From Cylindrospermum sp. FACHB-282 (GTDB lineage Bacteria; Cyanobacteriota; Cyanobacteriia; Cyanobacteriales; Nostocaceae): DNA of 64,000 nt. The DNA lies in assembly GCF_014697195.1 (NCBI RefSeq), contig NZ_JACJRJ010000021.1, forward strand, positions 1 to 64,000, written 5' to 3'. A program made the position numbers and the translations under genes. Each line of letters starts with the position of its first letter. Position 1 is the stretch's first letter. Shown piece after piece: positions 26,217-35,653 of the stretch. The notes beneath the pieces are model-generated. The model was not told the DNA's origin. It did not search any database and saw only the letters and a program-made list of their open reading frames with translations.

Positions 26217-28763
26217 TTAATTTGAGTATTTCTCACCCATCGGCCCACGAGTTACACCTAGTTGATTTTGCAACTTCAACTCTCGCCAAAGTTGGGAACC
26301 TGTGATTTCACCTTGCAGTAGTTGCTGGTAGCGATGTATGATTTTGCTTACCTGCTCTGGCGTCTCATTTACAAATTCGATGCGGAAGTTCGGTAAACCA
26401 AGGTCTATCAGTCGCTGTACGTATTCGGCTCCTGTTTGGGCAGTGCCATTAAATACTGTGTTGCGGCAGCCGGCGTCAGCTTTGAGGACGTGTTCGCTAC
26501 CCACTCTGTCGCGCAATTTCACTTCCTGCTTTTCACATGGTCTGCCACAGTTGGTGTAGTCTGTACCTGTGGAGAGGAAGGCACAAAATACGCAGTGTTC
26601 CATGTGGAACATTGGCATATGTTGATGAATTGTCACTTCAAACCACTGGGGAGGACAATTTGTGAGTAAATCTTCCAGTTGGGTAATATTCAAGTCATAA
26701 GATGCTGTTACCCGTTCTAAACCACAGTGTTGCTGAAAGTAATCTGCTGTTAAAGGGTTGGCAACATTGAGAGAAAAATCACCAATACATCTTTCTGTAG
26801 CAAAAAATTGCAATTGGTCATAATTCCTGACTATATAACCATCTGCCTCAGAAGCGCGGACTTGTTGCAAAATCCAGTTTTCGCCTGGTTTGGTAATTCG
26901 AGGTGGTGCAACCCAAATGGTGGGAACTGCTGAATGTTGACGTACCATTTGCACAGCTTCTGTGTAGGTGCGGATGTCTTCAAATTCACAGTAAAGGGTC
27001 TGAATTCCGGCTTGGAGTGCGGCTTGCAGTTGTTTGAGGTTGCGCACCAAAACAATGAGAGATGGGGAAACTTGGACTGTGGGAGACGGTGAAGGGAGTA
27101 AGTTTTGCCAAGAAATATCAGAATGCAATTCCCAGCGTTTGGGTTGACTTCGCAATTCTTCTAACTGTGTGACGATTTCCCGCCGCATCCGGTTTAATTC
27201 GCTAACGGGTAACATGGCATCACATTTAAGGTGATTTGTCAAGGTTCCCAAAGAAAAAGGTGTATTACCAAGACGACCGAATTGTTCTTGTAAGCGTTCG
27301 GTGGTGAGGGGCTTGGTGTGTGCCTCAGTTAGGGAAATTGCCGAATCCACCTGAACGATGTTACCAAATTCATCACGGGCGATCGCAATTAACGCCTGTC
27401 CAATTTCACCATAAACCTCTAAATTAATGGGGCGCTGAAATTGGGGGTTTTCGCCAGCAAAGCTTTGACGCAACTGTTTATCTAGTTCTGGGTCGCTGGT
27501 TTTCCAAACTTTATCACCCAAATGTACCCGATGCAGATTTACGTCGTTTCTGCCAAAAGTTAATACAGTGTCTTTCCCTTTTTGTTCCACTGCATATATG
27601 CGTCCCCCTTCTTCTTTCGCTTCTGGATGTCCGCAGTCAAACACAATTCCGTCTCCTGGTTTGACTCGTGCTTCTAGCTTGAGTGTCACCTGTTCGTTAC
27701 GGATGCGGGTAACTTCACCTAGGTAAACTCCGCGTTTTTTGCCAAATCGGGCATGAACCAATTCTTGATTATTAATTCCGCCAAACCAGCCGGTGTAAAT
27801 GCCGCGAGAGAATGCCATTTCTAGGTTGTAGTGATCTCTCGCTGAAGAAGACATTGGTTGTAGAGACGTTCCATGGAACGTCTCTACATTTGTATTTGTC
27901 GAAGTTTCCACAACCCGATCTAGGGCTTGGCGATAAACACGGGTGACGTTAGCAACATACTCTGGGGCTTTGAGGCGTCCTTCTATTTTCAGAGAAGTTA
28001 CTCCAGATTTAACTAATTCTGGCAGGACTTCTAACCCTGCTAAATCTTGGGGACTGAGTAAGTATTTGCGATCGCCTAAATCGACAATTTCCCCATCTGC
28101 TATTAAATCGTAGGGCATCCGGCAAGCTTGGGCACATTCGCCCCGGTTAGCTGAACGTCCTCCTAGTGCTTCGCTGGTTAAACATTGTCCAGAATAAGCG
28201 ACGCACAATGCACCGTGTACAAAGACTTCGAGAGGTAGGGAAGTCTTTTGTTTAATTTTGTTAATTTCTGCGATGGAACATTCCCGCGCCAAAACCACCA
28301 ACTGACAACCGAGGGATTTGGCAAATTCTACCCCTGCTGCACTGGTGATGGTCATTTGGGTTGATGCGTGAATGGGAAAATCGGGGGAAAGATGACGGAT
28401 GAGGCGACAAATGCCGACATCTTGGACGATTACCGCATCTACACCCGCAGAGATAATTGTGCGGAGATATTGCTGTGCTTCTCTTAGTTCTTGGGGAAAT
28501 ATTAGTGTATTGAGGGTGACATAGCCTTTAACGCCCCGCAGGTGGAGAAATTGCATTAATTTGGGTAAGTCTGCTGGGGTGAAGTTTTGCGATCGCATTC
28601 TGGCGTTAAATTTATCCAACCCGAAGTAAATCGCATCCGCGCCATTTTCTACTGCTGCTTTGGCGCATTCCCAGTTACCAGCGGGGGCTAGGAGTTCGGG
28701 ACGTTGGGGGGAAGGGCTGGATGTGCGATCGCGCCAGCGCTGACTTGTCAGTTCGCTTTTCAT
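26217..28763 (-). CDS. U32-family protein with DUF3656 (RlhA-like rRNA hydroxylase)
   Basis: The 848-residue protein has a TIM-barrel U32 domain (RPELLAPAGNWECAKAAVENG, VHGALCVAYSGQC, SANRGECAQACRMPYDL, SLKIEGRLKAPEYV), a DUF3656-type middle and a second cysteine-rich barrel half (HCVFCAFLS, NCGRPCE, DAGCRNTVFNG). Proteins of this layout are homologues of E. coli RlhA, which hydroxylates a 23S rRNA cytidine using prephenate-linked chemistry; older annotation calls them peptidases or collagenases. Between the two parts of the first barrel, residues VETFHGTSLQ (about 292-301) are encoded by a dispersed 30-bp palindrome inserted in frame. Function as RNA hydroxylase is inferred from family. Confidence 0.85.
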   Translation of the reverse strand: MKSELTSQRWRDRTSSPSPQRPELLAPAGNWECAKAAVENGADAIYFGLDKFNARMRSQNFTPADLPKLMQFLHLRGVKGYVTLNTLIFPQELREAQQYLRTIISAGVDAVIVQDVGICRLIRHLSPDFPIHASTQMTITSAAGVEFAKSLGCQLVVLARECSIAEINKIKQKTSLPLEVFVHGALCVAYSGQCLTSEALGGRSANRGECAQACRMPYDLIADGEIVDLGDRKYLLSPQDLAGLEVLPELVKSGVTSLKIEGRLKAPEYVANVTRVYRQALDRVVETSTNTNVETFHGTSLQPMSSSARDHYNLEMAFSRGIYTGWFGGINNQELVHARFGKKRGVYLGEVTRIRNEQVTLKLEARVKPGDGIVFDCGHPEAKEEGGRIYAVEQKGKDTVLTFGRNDVNLHRVHLGDKVWKTSDPELDKQLRQSFAGENPQFQRPINLEVYGEIGQALIAIARDEFGNIVQVDSAISLTEAHTKPLTTERLQEQFGRLGNTPFSLGTLTNHLKCDAMLPVSELNRMRREIVTQLEELRSQPKRWELHSDISWQNLLPSPSPTVQVSPSLIVLVRNLKQLQAALQAGIQTLYCEFEDIRTYTEAVQMVRQHSAVPTIWVAPPRITKPGENWILQQVRASEADGYIVRNYDQLQFFATERCIGDFSLNVANPLTADYFQQHCGLERVTASYDLNITQLEDLLTNCPPQWFEVTIHQHMPMFHMEHCVFCAFLSTGTDYTNCGRPCEKQEVKLRDRVGSEHVLKADAGCRNTVFNGTAQTGAEYVQRLIDLGLPNFRIEFVNETPEQVSKIIHRYQQLLQGEITGSQLWRELKLQNQLGVTRGPMGEKYSN
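27859..27888. repeat. Perfect 30-bp palindrome inserted in frame in a coding sequence
   Basis: TGTAGAGACGTTCCA followed by its exact reverse complement. Thirty bases add ten codons to the U32 gene without shifting frame. Related copies at 25639-25666 and 39245-39274 are intergenic. Confidence 0.85.
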
Positions 28764-28853
28764 TGGATTTAGTCAGGGTTAGGTGTCACCATAGCGATTT
28801 TATCTAAGTTATTCGGGGTTTGTGGGGGCTTGTTTATTCAAAACAGCATCAGC

Positions 28854-29501
28854 TTATAAATCGTATAAAGTCTTAAACCAGGTTATGAATCCCTGCACCT
28901 TGGGATTTTGCGGATTTAAAATATTGTACTTGATAGCTTGATGTATTTGTCTACCTGGTTCATCTTGCCATGCTAACCAAGTGTAAATTTCAGCTTTATC
29001 AAGATATGAATCTTTGAATGTTGCTCCTTTCTTTTTTGCCTCTCTTGCTACTTCCTGTGCATATTGCCAAATATATTCTCCCTGTTCAGGAATCATATAA
29101 CCTAAAAAAGTCTCTAACATACCTTGTATGATATTATCTGGCATAATCCAAACACCAAACTTTTTTCCATCTGTACTAATAATTAATCCTGTTTCTGGTA
29201 TTTGCTCAGGAAGATTACCAATATTTGGCAAACAAGCCATTCTGATACTTTGCCAACGTAAAGACGCGTCATCATCCGCATCTACCATCAAACCTAAATG
29301 TGTGCGTCCTCTAGTTTGTAATTCTGTATATATGAGGTCAGAAGTAATATTTTCATAACCTCCACATTCTTGAATTGATATAATTGCTTCCTTTTTATTT
29401 TCACCCCAAGTAATTCCATTTTTTTCAATTAGTTCTGGTATAACTCTCTCATCATCCTTACCTTCAACTAACAGTTTTTTCGGCCCATCAGTTTTTGCCA
29501 T
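28854..29501 (-). CDS. DUF3226-type TOPRIM-like protein
   Basis: The 215-residue protein opens KKLLVEGKDDERVIPELIEK, a TOPRIM first motif with Glu, and has the second motif LMVDADDDASLRW with the DxD pair, so the metal-binding site looks complete. The remainder (GVWIMPDNIIQGMLETFLGY, LAWQDEPGRQIHQAI) is typical of DUF3226 proteins, which are usually encoded right after an AAA ATPase. It starts 2 nt after the stop codon of the ATPase gene upstream. Inferred role: nuclease effector of a two-gene OLD-like module. Confidence 0.8.
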   Translation of the reverse strand: MAKTDGPKKLLVEGKDDERVIPELIEKNGITWGENKKEAIISIQECGGYENITSDLIYTELQTRGRTHLGLMVDADDDASLRWQSIRMACLPNIGNLPEQIPETGLIISTDGKKFGVWIMPDNIIQGMLETFLGYMIPEQGEYIWQYAQEVAREAKKKGATFKDSYLDKAEIYTWLAWQDEPGRQIHQAIKYNILNPQNPKVQGFITWFKTLYDL

Positions 29502-29503
29502 TG

Positions 29504-30649
29504 CTAACGTATCTCCAGTTCTCTTTCAACAGCAATGGCAATTTGGTTTTCAGTAAAAACTATACTTTTTTCTTTACCTTTTTCAATTCTGTGAATCCTA
29601 ATACCATCATCAGATACATCTTCTTGTTTTGCAATATCAGCTAAACTTTGCCAACAATCATTATTATGTGTAGTTGCAAAAACCTGTACATTTAATCTTT
29701 TAGCTGTATCCCAAATCATTTTCCACATATTGGACATCGCAGTAAAATGAAGTCCTGTATCAATTTCATCTACAAATAAATATCCGTCTTTAGCAGACAC
29801 AATAGCCAGTGCTAATCCTAAAATGCGCCAAATACCATCCCCCATACTGCCGATTGGTACACGCTTTCCATCAGAAAGAAGTACAAGAAAACCACCCCGC
29901 GAATCTGAGGAATACATCAATTTTTGAGAACTTACTGGAGCGATACGTTTAATTTTCGAGTCTATTTTATTAAGTGCCTGTTCTATAAGTGTTTCGTCAG
30001 GTGTTAGTACTACCTGCCCAAATAGCTCAATCATTTCCCCTATTTTTAAAGAAGATGATGCAATAAATTTTGTTTTTGGAATACTACTTAAAGCCAAACC
30101 CTTTCTGTAGCGGAACAATCTGATAGAGTTTAGAGGAAGACCACAATCGGATGATATATATAATGACAATTTCTCTTGTTGTTGCCCGTTACGCATCCAT
30201 TGTACAATGAAATTGAGCTTCTTTAACTCTTGCAAATCTTCATTAGTAGAACCAACTTCTTCTCTATCAATATGAGCTTCATCATGACCATAACTGCTAT
30301 TATTTTGACGCAGCATTGCTATCGATACATCCAGGCTCTCCAGAGTTTTATCATCAAGACCTGATATAGAAAACTTGCTTCCAGGTTCAATCTCGTGGCC
30401 ATAAAAAAGGTGGCGAATATCAAGCTGACGATCTTCTTTACCCTCATCACTCCTTAAATCTTCACCTCGGTTAGTCATAACATCCGCAAGTGGATCAAGA
30501 TCAGTCCGTGAGCATAAAAGTTGAATAGCTTCTAGTATTGATGTTTTACCGCTATTATTTTCACCCACTAGCAGATTAATTCTACCTAGCTGCTGAAGCT
30601 CGAAAGACTTGAAACATCGAAAATTCTCTATTTTTACGCTTTTCAACAT
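29504..30649 (-). CDS. AAA15-like ATPase partner of the DUF3226 protein
   Basis: Starting at the ATG at 30649 (MLKSVKIENFRCF, the standard opening of RecF/OLD-type ATPases; a TTG at 30670 is less likely) the protein has 381 residues. Walker A GENNSGKT lies at 29-36, a signature-like segment VPIGSMGDGIWRILGLALA precedes the Walker B DGYLFVDEIDTGLH, and VFATTHNNDC supplies the switch histidine. All ATPase motifs are intact. With the DUF3226 gene it forms a translationally close pair resembling split OLD nucleases. HIP1 sites are absent. Confidence 0.85.
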   Translation of the reverse strand: MLKSVKIENFRCFKSFELQQLGRINLLVGENNSGKTSILEAIQLLCSRTDLDPLADVMTNRGEDLRSDEGKEDRQLDIRHLFYGHEIEPGSKFSISGLDDKTLESLDVSIAMLRQNNSSYGHDEAHIDREEVGSTNEDLQELKKLNFIVQWMRNGQQQEKLSLYISSDCGLPLNSIRLFRYRKGLALSSIPKTKFIASSSLKIGEMIELFGQVVLTPDETLIEQALNKIDSKIKRIAPVSSQKLMYSSDSRGGFLVLLSDGKRVPIGSMGDGIWRILGLALAIVSAKDGYLFVDEIDTGLHFTAMSNMWKMIWDTAKRLNVQVFATTHNNDCWQSLADIAKQEDVSDDGIRIHRIEKGKEKSIVFTENQIAIAVERELEIR

Positions 30650-30801
30650 AATATTGCTAGCCAGAGACAACAGAGAAACAAAGACTGGTATTAGTATAAG
30701 CAGTCTTGATACCTCTCATTTTAGCAAAAAGGGTAAACTAAAATTAAATTTAGGGATATTTATTACTATTTCCCAGAACTTAAAACAAGTTAGACAATTA
30801 T

Positions 30802-31347
30802 TTAAACTGTAGGTGCAACAGCAACAGATGATAAAAAATTAATCAAATCCTGTATTAATGGGTGTTGTTGCAAAATCTTAATGTCATCATCGCTGATATT
30901 GCTCAATATTGTGTCAATAACTGGCGTATCTTTGCCAAAAACTTCTGCTAGAAATCTTTTTGGCTGACTCTGGGCAAATTGCCATTCTAAATTAGTAAAA
31001 CTGCGTTTAGCTATTTTCTCAATTAATGATTTATCTTGTAATAAAATAATTTCTATTTCTGGAACTGCTAGGGAAACTTGAAAGGGAATACCATGAAATA
31101 CTTGATGTAAAAGAGATTTAACTAAATCAGATTTTTCCGAAATCTGAGATTCATCTTCTGTATCTGCATCTATCACAAGAGCAACAGGGGTTGACCTAGT
31201 AGCCATCAGTGAACTAGCTAAAGAACGCGCTCCATAAGAGCCTACACCTTCTACAATTTTAGTATCTTTAAGAAGATGTTGCGGAAGCAATCGCTGTAAT
31301 ATTTCTCTGTCTGTTTTACCTTCTGTAATGATATAAGCTAGAGTCAT
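30802..31347 (-). CDS. TOPRIM-domain protein of unknown role
   Basis: The 181-residue protein shows both TOPRIM motifs: AYIITEGKTDREILQRLLP with Glu9 and VALVIDADTEDE with the DxD. It continues VSLAVPEIEIILLQD, a stretch often seen in small TOPRIM proteins near ATPases. Its ATG overlaps by 4 bp (ATGA) the stop codon of the broken Mrr-like gene upstream, so it was co-translated with that nuclease. The ATPase gene follows 152 nt downstream on the same strand and may be its partner. Confidence 0.7.
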   Translation of the reverse strand: MTLAYIITEGKTDREILQRLLPQHLLKDTKIVEGVGSYGARSLASSLMATRSTPVALVIDADTEDESQISEKSDLVKSLLHQVFHGIPFQVSLAVPEIEIILLQDKSLIEKIAKRSFTNLEWQFAQSQPKRFLAEVFGKDTPVIDTILSNISDDDIKILQQHPLIQDLINFLSSVAVAPTV

Positions 31348-31898
31348 GGCACAGCCTCAATTGTGATGTTGTAATTAGGAAGACCTTGCTCAACGCAGAA
31401 CCGATATTTTTTAATTAATGACTTACGTATACATTTATTTTGCAGTGAGTAATCAATTTCAGAGCCTGTCCATAGTAAAACATTTTGAGGGCGACTAGAT
31501 ACTGCTAAAGTTTCAGCCGCTGCTGTAAAGCCATTTCGACTAAACACACTAGCAATAGTTGATGTAGGTCTGCGTTCTAGCTGTTTTTGTAGCTTTGCTA
31601 TGGGTTAAATCTTAATTTCTTCTGCTGTATCTTTACATTCTATAAGACAAGCTAAACCATCTACATAAACTACTCCATCAATTTGCTCTAGTTGTTTTCC
31701 ATCCATATACACACTATAAGGCCAGGTTACATCAGCGCCATCAAGTTGAAATGCACGTACAACTAAATACTCTAATGCTTTACCTGTGCCCCAACCAAGA
31801 GCCTTAGTATTACCTGACTCGATTTCTGACCATAGGTTGATTAAATCATCCCAGTTATAGCTTGCAATCTTGGCTTCGTACTCTGCGCCTGTAGGCAT
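31344..31898 (-). pseudogene. Mrr-like restriction endonuclease gene with one in-frame TAA
   Basis: One continuous frame of 184 sense codons is interrupted only by TAA at 31605-31607 (codon 98). Before the stop: AEYEAKIASYNWDDLINLWS, then GWGTGKALEYLVVRAFQLDG, QIDGVVYVDGLACLIECKD, the E...D...ExK pattern of Mrr-type PD-(D/E)XK nucleases. After the stop the same frame runs PIAKLQKQLERRPTSTIAS then VFSRNGFTAAAETLAVSS. A glutamate or glutamine codon changed by one base would explain it. The N-terminal piece keeps the catalytic residues. It is the first gene of a minus-strand series Mrr-TOPRIM-AAA-DUF3226. Confidence 0.75.
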
Positions 31899-31944
31899 GA
31901 TTTCATTTTATAGCGTTTCCTAGTCTGCTGAGGTACAAATCTCT

Positions 31945-31982
31945 GCGTACCTCTGCGCTTTACTTTGCGTCCCTTTGCGTTT
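31945..31982. repeat. Dispersed GCGTACCTCTGCG repeat, copy 2
   Basis: Same core as 24131-24170, starting GCGTACCTCTGCGCTT and ending CCTTTGCGTTT, just upstream of the Mrr-like pseudogene. Confidence 0.65.
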
Positions 31983-32138
31983 CAAAATATTATCTGTACC
32001 TCACGTAACTCTTAATCGCTATAGGTATTTTATTGCTGTTATGTTCAGATAGTTAGAGAAGATTTTAGCGTATTGCAGTAACGCGAATCACAAAACAATA
32101 AATAATAAGTAGGTTATAAAAATTAGGGCTTCACGCTT

Positions 32139-32756
32139 TTACACTAATCCCTTTACATCAGGTTTTTCACCTTGGGACTCTACAATTTCAAACTTCACCT
32201 TGTTGTATAAATCTTGCAGGAAAATCTCAAAAGGCACTGAGGATAATGCGATCGCCACATCTTCTTCGTCATACTCACACAACGTCCATCGCTTCTTCCC
32301 ACTTTTAGAAAATTGCTCTACATGAATCCTGTTTTGGTCAATTAACAGATATTCTTGGAAAGTAGGAATTGTGCGGTAAGCCTCAAATTTATCCTCACGA
32401 TCATAAGCTTTGGTAGATTTAGACAAAACCTCAATAATTACCTGTGGGTTCATAATTATATCTTGGCGGTTATTGAAAAATTCTGGTTCACCCGCCACAA
32501 TCATCACATCTGGATAAGTGTAGATTCGCTTGTGGGGTATCCACAAACGGACATCAGCTATACAAACATGGTAGTTCTGCTTTTTGAAAGCAAAATTCAA
32601 CTCACCGCTTAAGTTGAGTGCTATTTGGTTGTGATTTAATGTTCCACCCGCCATAGGAATAATTTGACCGTCAATATATTCGCTTTTGTATTCAGCAGCT
32701 TCTTCTAGTTCCAGATATTGTTCTGCGGTGTAATATCGCTGTTCTGTTATTTGCAT
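32139..32756 (-). CDS. Uma2 family (DUF820) putative endonuclease
   Basis: The 205-residue protein starts TEQRYYTAEQYLELEEAAEYKSEYIDG and has the PD-(D/E)XK-like core of Uma2 proteins: YPDVMIVAGEPEF, then PQVIIEVLSKSTKAYDREDKFEAYRTIP and EYLLIDQNRIHVEQF. Such genes are present in tens of copies in filamentous cyanobacteria; their function is not established. A second, divergent Uma2 gene is at 60056-60616. Confidence 0.88.
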   Translation of the reverse strand: MQITEQRYYTAEQYLELEEAAEYKSEYIDGQIIPMAGGTLNHNQIALNLSGELNFAFKKQNYHVCIADVRLWIPHKRIYTYPDVMIVAGEPEFFNNRQDIIMNPQVIIEVLSKSTKAYDREDKFEAYRTIPTFQEYLLIDQNRIHVEQFSKSGKKRWTLCEYDEEDVAIALSSVPFEIFLQDLYNKVKFEIVESQGEKPDVKGLV

Positions 32757-32848
32757 ATTTTTACCTGAAAGCGATGCCTAAAAGCATATTAACATATTTG
32801 GTAATGATTATTTCCTCAATCTGTTTTGAATTTTTAATTTTGAATTAC

Positions 32849-33979
32849 TTAACCCCACAATCTTCTGCCTGTTTTCCCGTTTAATCGCTCATGAGTATCT
32901 TTTAACAAAGCTGGAATATCTAAACTTTCTGGACATTTCGGTAAACAGTCGCCGCATTCTGTGCAGCGGCTTGCTTTCATTCCTGGGAACCAATGACCGG
33001 CATTTTCAAACATCCCATAACGATATTGCCCATAATCTTTCATATCGTAAGCTACAGCCAAATTTCTCAACCGCAAAACTTCGGGAATATTAATATTTTC
33101 AGGACAGGGTAAACAAGCATAACATTGACTACATTTATCAGTTGCTAAAGCTGTTTTTTGCTGATTTTCTAAATTATCAAAAATACATTTCTCTGCTGAT
33201 GTTAAATCGTCGTCACTGTCAGCAACTCTCAACGGTTCGATTAATTCCTCTGGGTTTGCTGGCCCGACACTTAGGGTAGTAATGCGGTTGTCACTCAGCA
33301 AAAATCGATAGTTTAACTCTAGAGGTGAATATGGCTGACACAAGTCTTTCAGGGTTTGGGGTGGTGTGTAAAGCCTTCCTCCCTTGTCAGCGGGAGAAAT
33401 GATAAAAACACCCATATCCTTGTCAGCTGCTAGCTGAATTGCTGGGGTGTGCCGTTGGAAAAAATAGTAATAATGCAGATTGACAAATTCAAATAAATCT
33501 GTATTGATTGCTGCCAAAATTATCTCTAATGGCCCGTGGGTAGAAAAACCAACGTGTCGCACCCGACCATCGCTAACAGCTTCCTGAACTGCTTGCATAC
33601 AGCCACCTTTGGCTTGTACCCACTGCAAATGTTGCCAAGTATTCAAGCCATGAATGCCCAAGCAATCTAGATAATTTAGATTTAATCGTTCGAAAGATTC
33701 ATCGATATACCGACGCATCGTGTCAGCATCCGCTGTCGGGGGGATTTTGGAGGTGATGTGAAGCTCCGTTCGGGGTACTGACAAACCACCTTTTAGCACC
33801 CCACCAAGATACTCCTCGCTTTTGCCGTAACCCCTGGCTGTTTCTAGATGATTAATTCCTAAAGACAAGGCTTTGGCAATAGTCTTTTGAGCGTTTTCGG
33901 CATCGGCCAAGAAGCGCATTGTTCCCAAGGAAAAAACCGAGAGACGGAGATTCGTTTTTCCAAAACGTCGGTATTGCAT
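32849..33979 (-). CDS. Aldo/keto reductase with C-terminal [4Fe-4S] ferredoxin domain
   Basis: Residues 1-270 are an aldo/keto reductase barrel (MQYRRFGKTNLRLSVFSLGT; tetrad-region GINHLETARGYGKSEEYLG; HITSKIPP), acting on carbonyl substrates with NADPH in characterised relatives. The C-terminus carries two iron-sulfur cysteine clusters, CSQCYACLPCPENINIP and CTECGDCLPKCPESLDIP. The usual catalytic tyrosine and lysine positions read RGY and SKIPP, so they seem kept. Fusions of this kind are common in cyanobacteria and suggest ferredoxin-coupled redox chemistry; the substrate is unknown. Confidence 0.88.
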   Translation of the reverse strand: MQYRRFGKTNLRLSVFSLGTMRFLADAENAQKTIAKALSLGINHLETARGYGKSEEYLGGVLKGGLSVPRTELHITSKIPPTADADTMRRYIDESFERLNLNYLDCLGIHGLNTWQHLQWVQAKGGCMQAVQEAVSDGRVRHVGFSTHGPLEIILAAINTDLFEFVNLHYYYFFQRHTPAIQLAADKDMGVFIISPADKGGRLYTPPQTLKDLCQPYSPLELNYRFLLSDNRITTLSVGPANPEELIEPLRVADSDDDLTSAEKCIFDNLENQQKTALATDKCSQCYACLPCPENINIPEVLRLRNLAVAYDMKDYGQYRYGMFENAGHWFPGMKASRCTECGDCLPKCPESLDIPALLKDTHERLNGKTGRRLWG

Positions 33980-34133
33980 GATTTAAGTTTTGAGTGCTGA
34001 GTGAAGAATTAAGATTAAATAATGAAGAAATTGTGGTAACTTCTTCATTATTAATTATTTAATTCTTTATTGTTTCTTCTTTGTTTTTTAGCACTCAGCA
34101 CCCACTACTTGACAACCATTGTTCAACACTTTT

Positions 34134-34631
34134 TTAGCTGTCACCATTACCAAAGCGCTTGATTAAATCCTCTGGACGGATATTGGAAATAAATTCGCGG
34201 AAGGCTTCTTGTTCAGCTTCATCAGCATCGCGATCAACGGGGATCGAAGCATCAGCCACCACTTCTTCCATTACCCAAATGGGGGTATTTGTACGGAGAG
34301 CTACGGCGATCGCATCGCTAGGACGGGCGTCAATTTCTTTTTTGACATCGCCTTGCTGGACAATCAACGCTGCATAAAATGTATCTTTTTGCAGGGAATG
34401 AATGATAACCCGCTCTAGAGTCATGTTCCATGTCTCTAAAATATTCATAATCAGGTCATGGGTTAAGGGCCGGGGCGGCTTCTGGTTTTCTAGCGCGCCC
34501 ATAATTGCCCTAGCCTGTTCTTGACCGATATAAATTGGCAAAGCGCGACGATCTGAAGCATCCTTCAAAAGTACAATCGGGCTGCGGGTTATGGCATCTA
34601 ATGCTATGCCAGCAACTTTCATTTCAATCAT
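34134..34631 (-). CDS. Bifunctional nuclease (DUF151/BFN) family protein
   Basis: The 165 residues match the BFN family: MIEMKVAGIALDAITRSPIV, LPIYIGQEQARAI, PRPLTHDLIMNILE, and ARPSDAIAVALRTNTPIWV. A plant member was reported to have RNase and DNase activity; bacterial members are often encoded beside ribE, as here, where ribE is divergent 341 bp away. The C-terminal extension FREFISNIRPEDLIKRFGN is typical of cyanobacterial members. Biological role unclear. Confidence 0.9.
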   Translation of the reverse strand: MIEMKVAGIALDAITRSPIVLLKDASDRRALPIYIGQEQARAIMGALENQKPPRPLTHDLIMNILETWNMTLERVIIHSLQKDTFYAALIVQQGDVKKEIDARPSDAIAVALRTNTPIWVMEEVVADASIPVDRDADEAEQEAFREFISNIRPEDLIKRFGNGDS

Positions 34632-34972
34632 TGGCTATGCCTCTACAATCCTTTGAGCGATTGGGCGCTATGTAACAAATAATACCATCGACTGGCTGTT
34701 TTTGGGACAGGAATAAACATAGGCTTTTATTCTCTATAATTGCTTCTATTAAACTCCTTTCCTTGAGGTGAACACCAGAGTAAATCAAATTGGTTTACGG
34801 CGGCAATCACCTTCTTACCCAAGTATGCCTTGTGAATGATGCTAATGTGTTAATGTCCCCATATTTAAAAAAGTTGGAAATTATACTGGGAATTTTTAGA
34901 TTATTTGTGAGAATTACCAATTGATTTCATGCTTAATTAGGCAATAAATAGAGTTAGTTTGACAAAAAAGCC

Positions 34973-35653
34973 GTGTTTACAGGATTAATCCAAGCATTAG
35001 GTACTATGCAACCCTTAGGGGGCGATTCTTGGCAAATTACTTGTGTCAGCCAGTCATCAGAGTTAATAACACAGGATTTAGCTTATGGCGATAGTGTGGC
35101 AGTAGATGGTGTTTGTCTGACCGTGGAAGAAGTTTTAGAAGATGGGTTTATCGCCACTGCTTCACCGGAAACCCTGCGCCGCACCACTTTAGGATCTGAG
35201 CAAAGCCCAGAGAAATATGTCAATTTAGAAACGTCGCTGCGGGTGGGAGGCAAAGTTGGCGGTCATTTTGTGATGGGCCATGTAGACGGCATTGGTAAAT
35301 TGCTTTCGGCGGAACAAACAGCTAGTTCTTGGGAAATGACATTTGCTGCACCGGATGCGATCGCCCGCTATATTGTCCCCAAAGGTAGCATCGCCGTCAA
35401 TGGCATCAGCCTCACCGTAGCCACACATCAGCCAGAAACCTCCCAGTTCACTGTAGCGGTCATTCCCCTCACCTATGCCGAGACAAATCTCAGCCATTTA
35501 GTTCCTGGCAGTTGGGTGAATTTAGAAGGAGATATTCTCGGTAAATATGTGGAAAAATTTCTTACCCCTGGCAATCGATGCCACGAAGAGACCAATGATT
35601 ACAGTTTAGATGCAATTACACCTGCATTTTTAACAGAAAACGGATATTTGTAA
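34973..35653 (+). CDS. ribE: Riboflavin synthase, alpha subunit type
   Basis: The enzyme dismutates two 6,7-dimethyl-8-ribityllumazines to riboflavin. The 226-residue protein has the two lumazine-binding repeats: MFTGLIQALG ... GDSVAVDGVCLTV ... ETLRRTTLG ... GHFVMGHVDGIG, then IVPKGSIAVNGISLTVA and VIPLTYAETNL. The start is GTG at 34973, fixed by the invariant MFTG opening. No FMN riboswitch sequence was recognised upstream. Confidence 0.94.
   Translation: MFTGLIQALGTMQPLGGDSWQITCVSQSSELITQDLAYGDSVAVDGVCLTVEEVLEDGFIATASPETLRRTTLGSEQSPEKYVNLETSLRVGGKVGGHFVMGHVDGIGKLLSAEQTASSWEMTFAAPDAIARYIVPKGSIAVNGISLTVATHQPETSQFTVAVIPLTYAETNLSHLVPGSWVNLEGDILGKYVEKFLTPGNRCHEETNDYSLDAITPAFLTENGYL

Noticed and set aside
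34640-34972. FMN riboswitch before ribE
   Set aside because: No conserved RFN-element motifs could be found in the upstream region.
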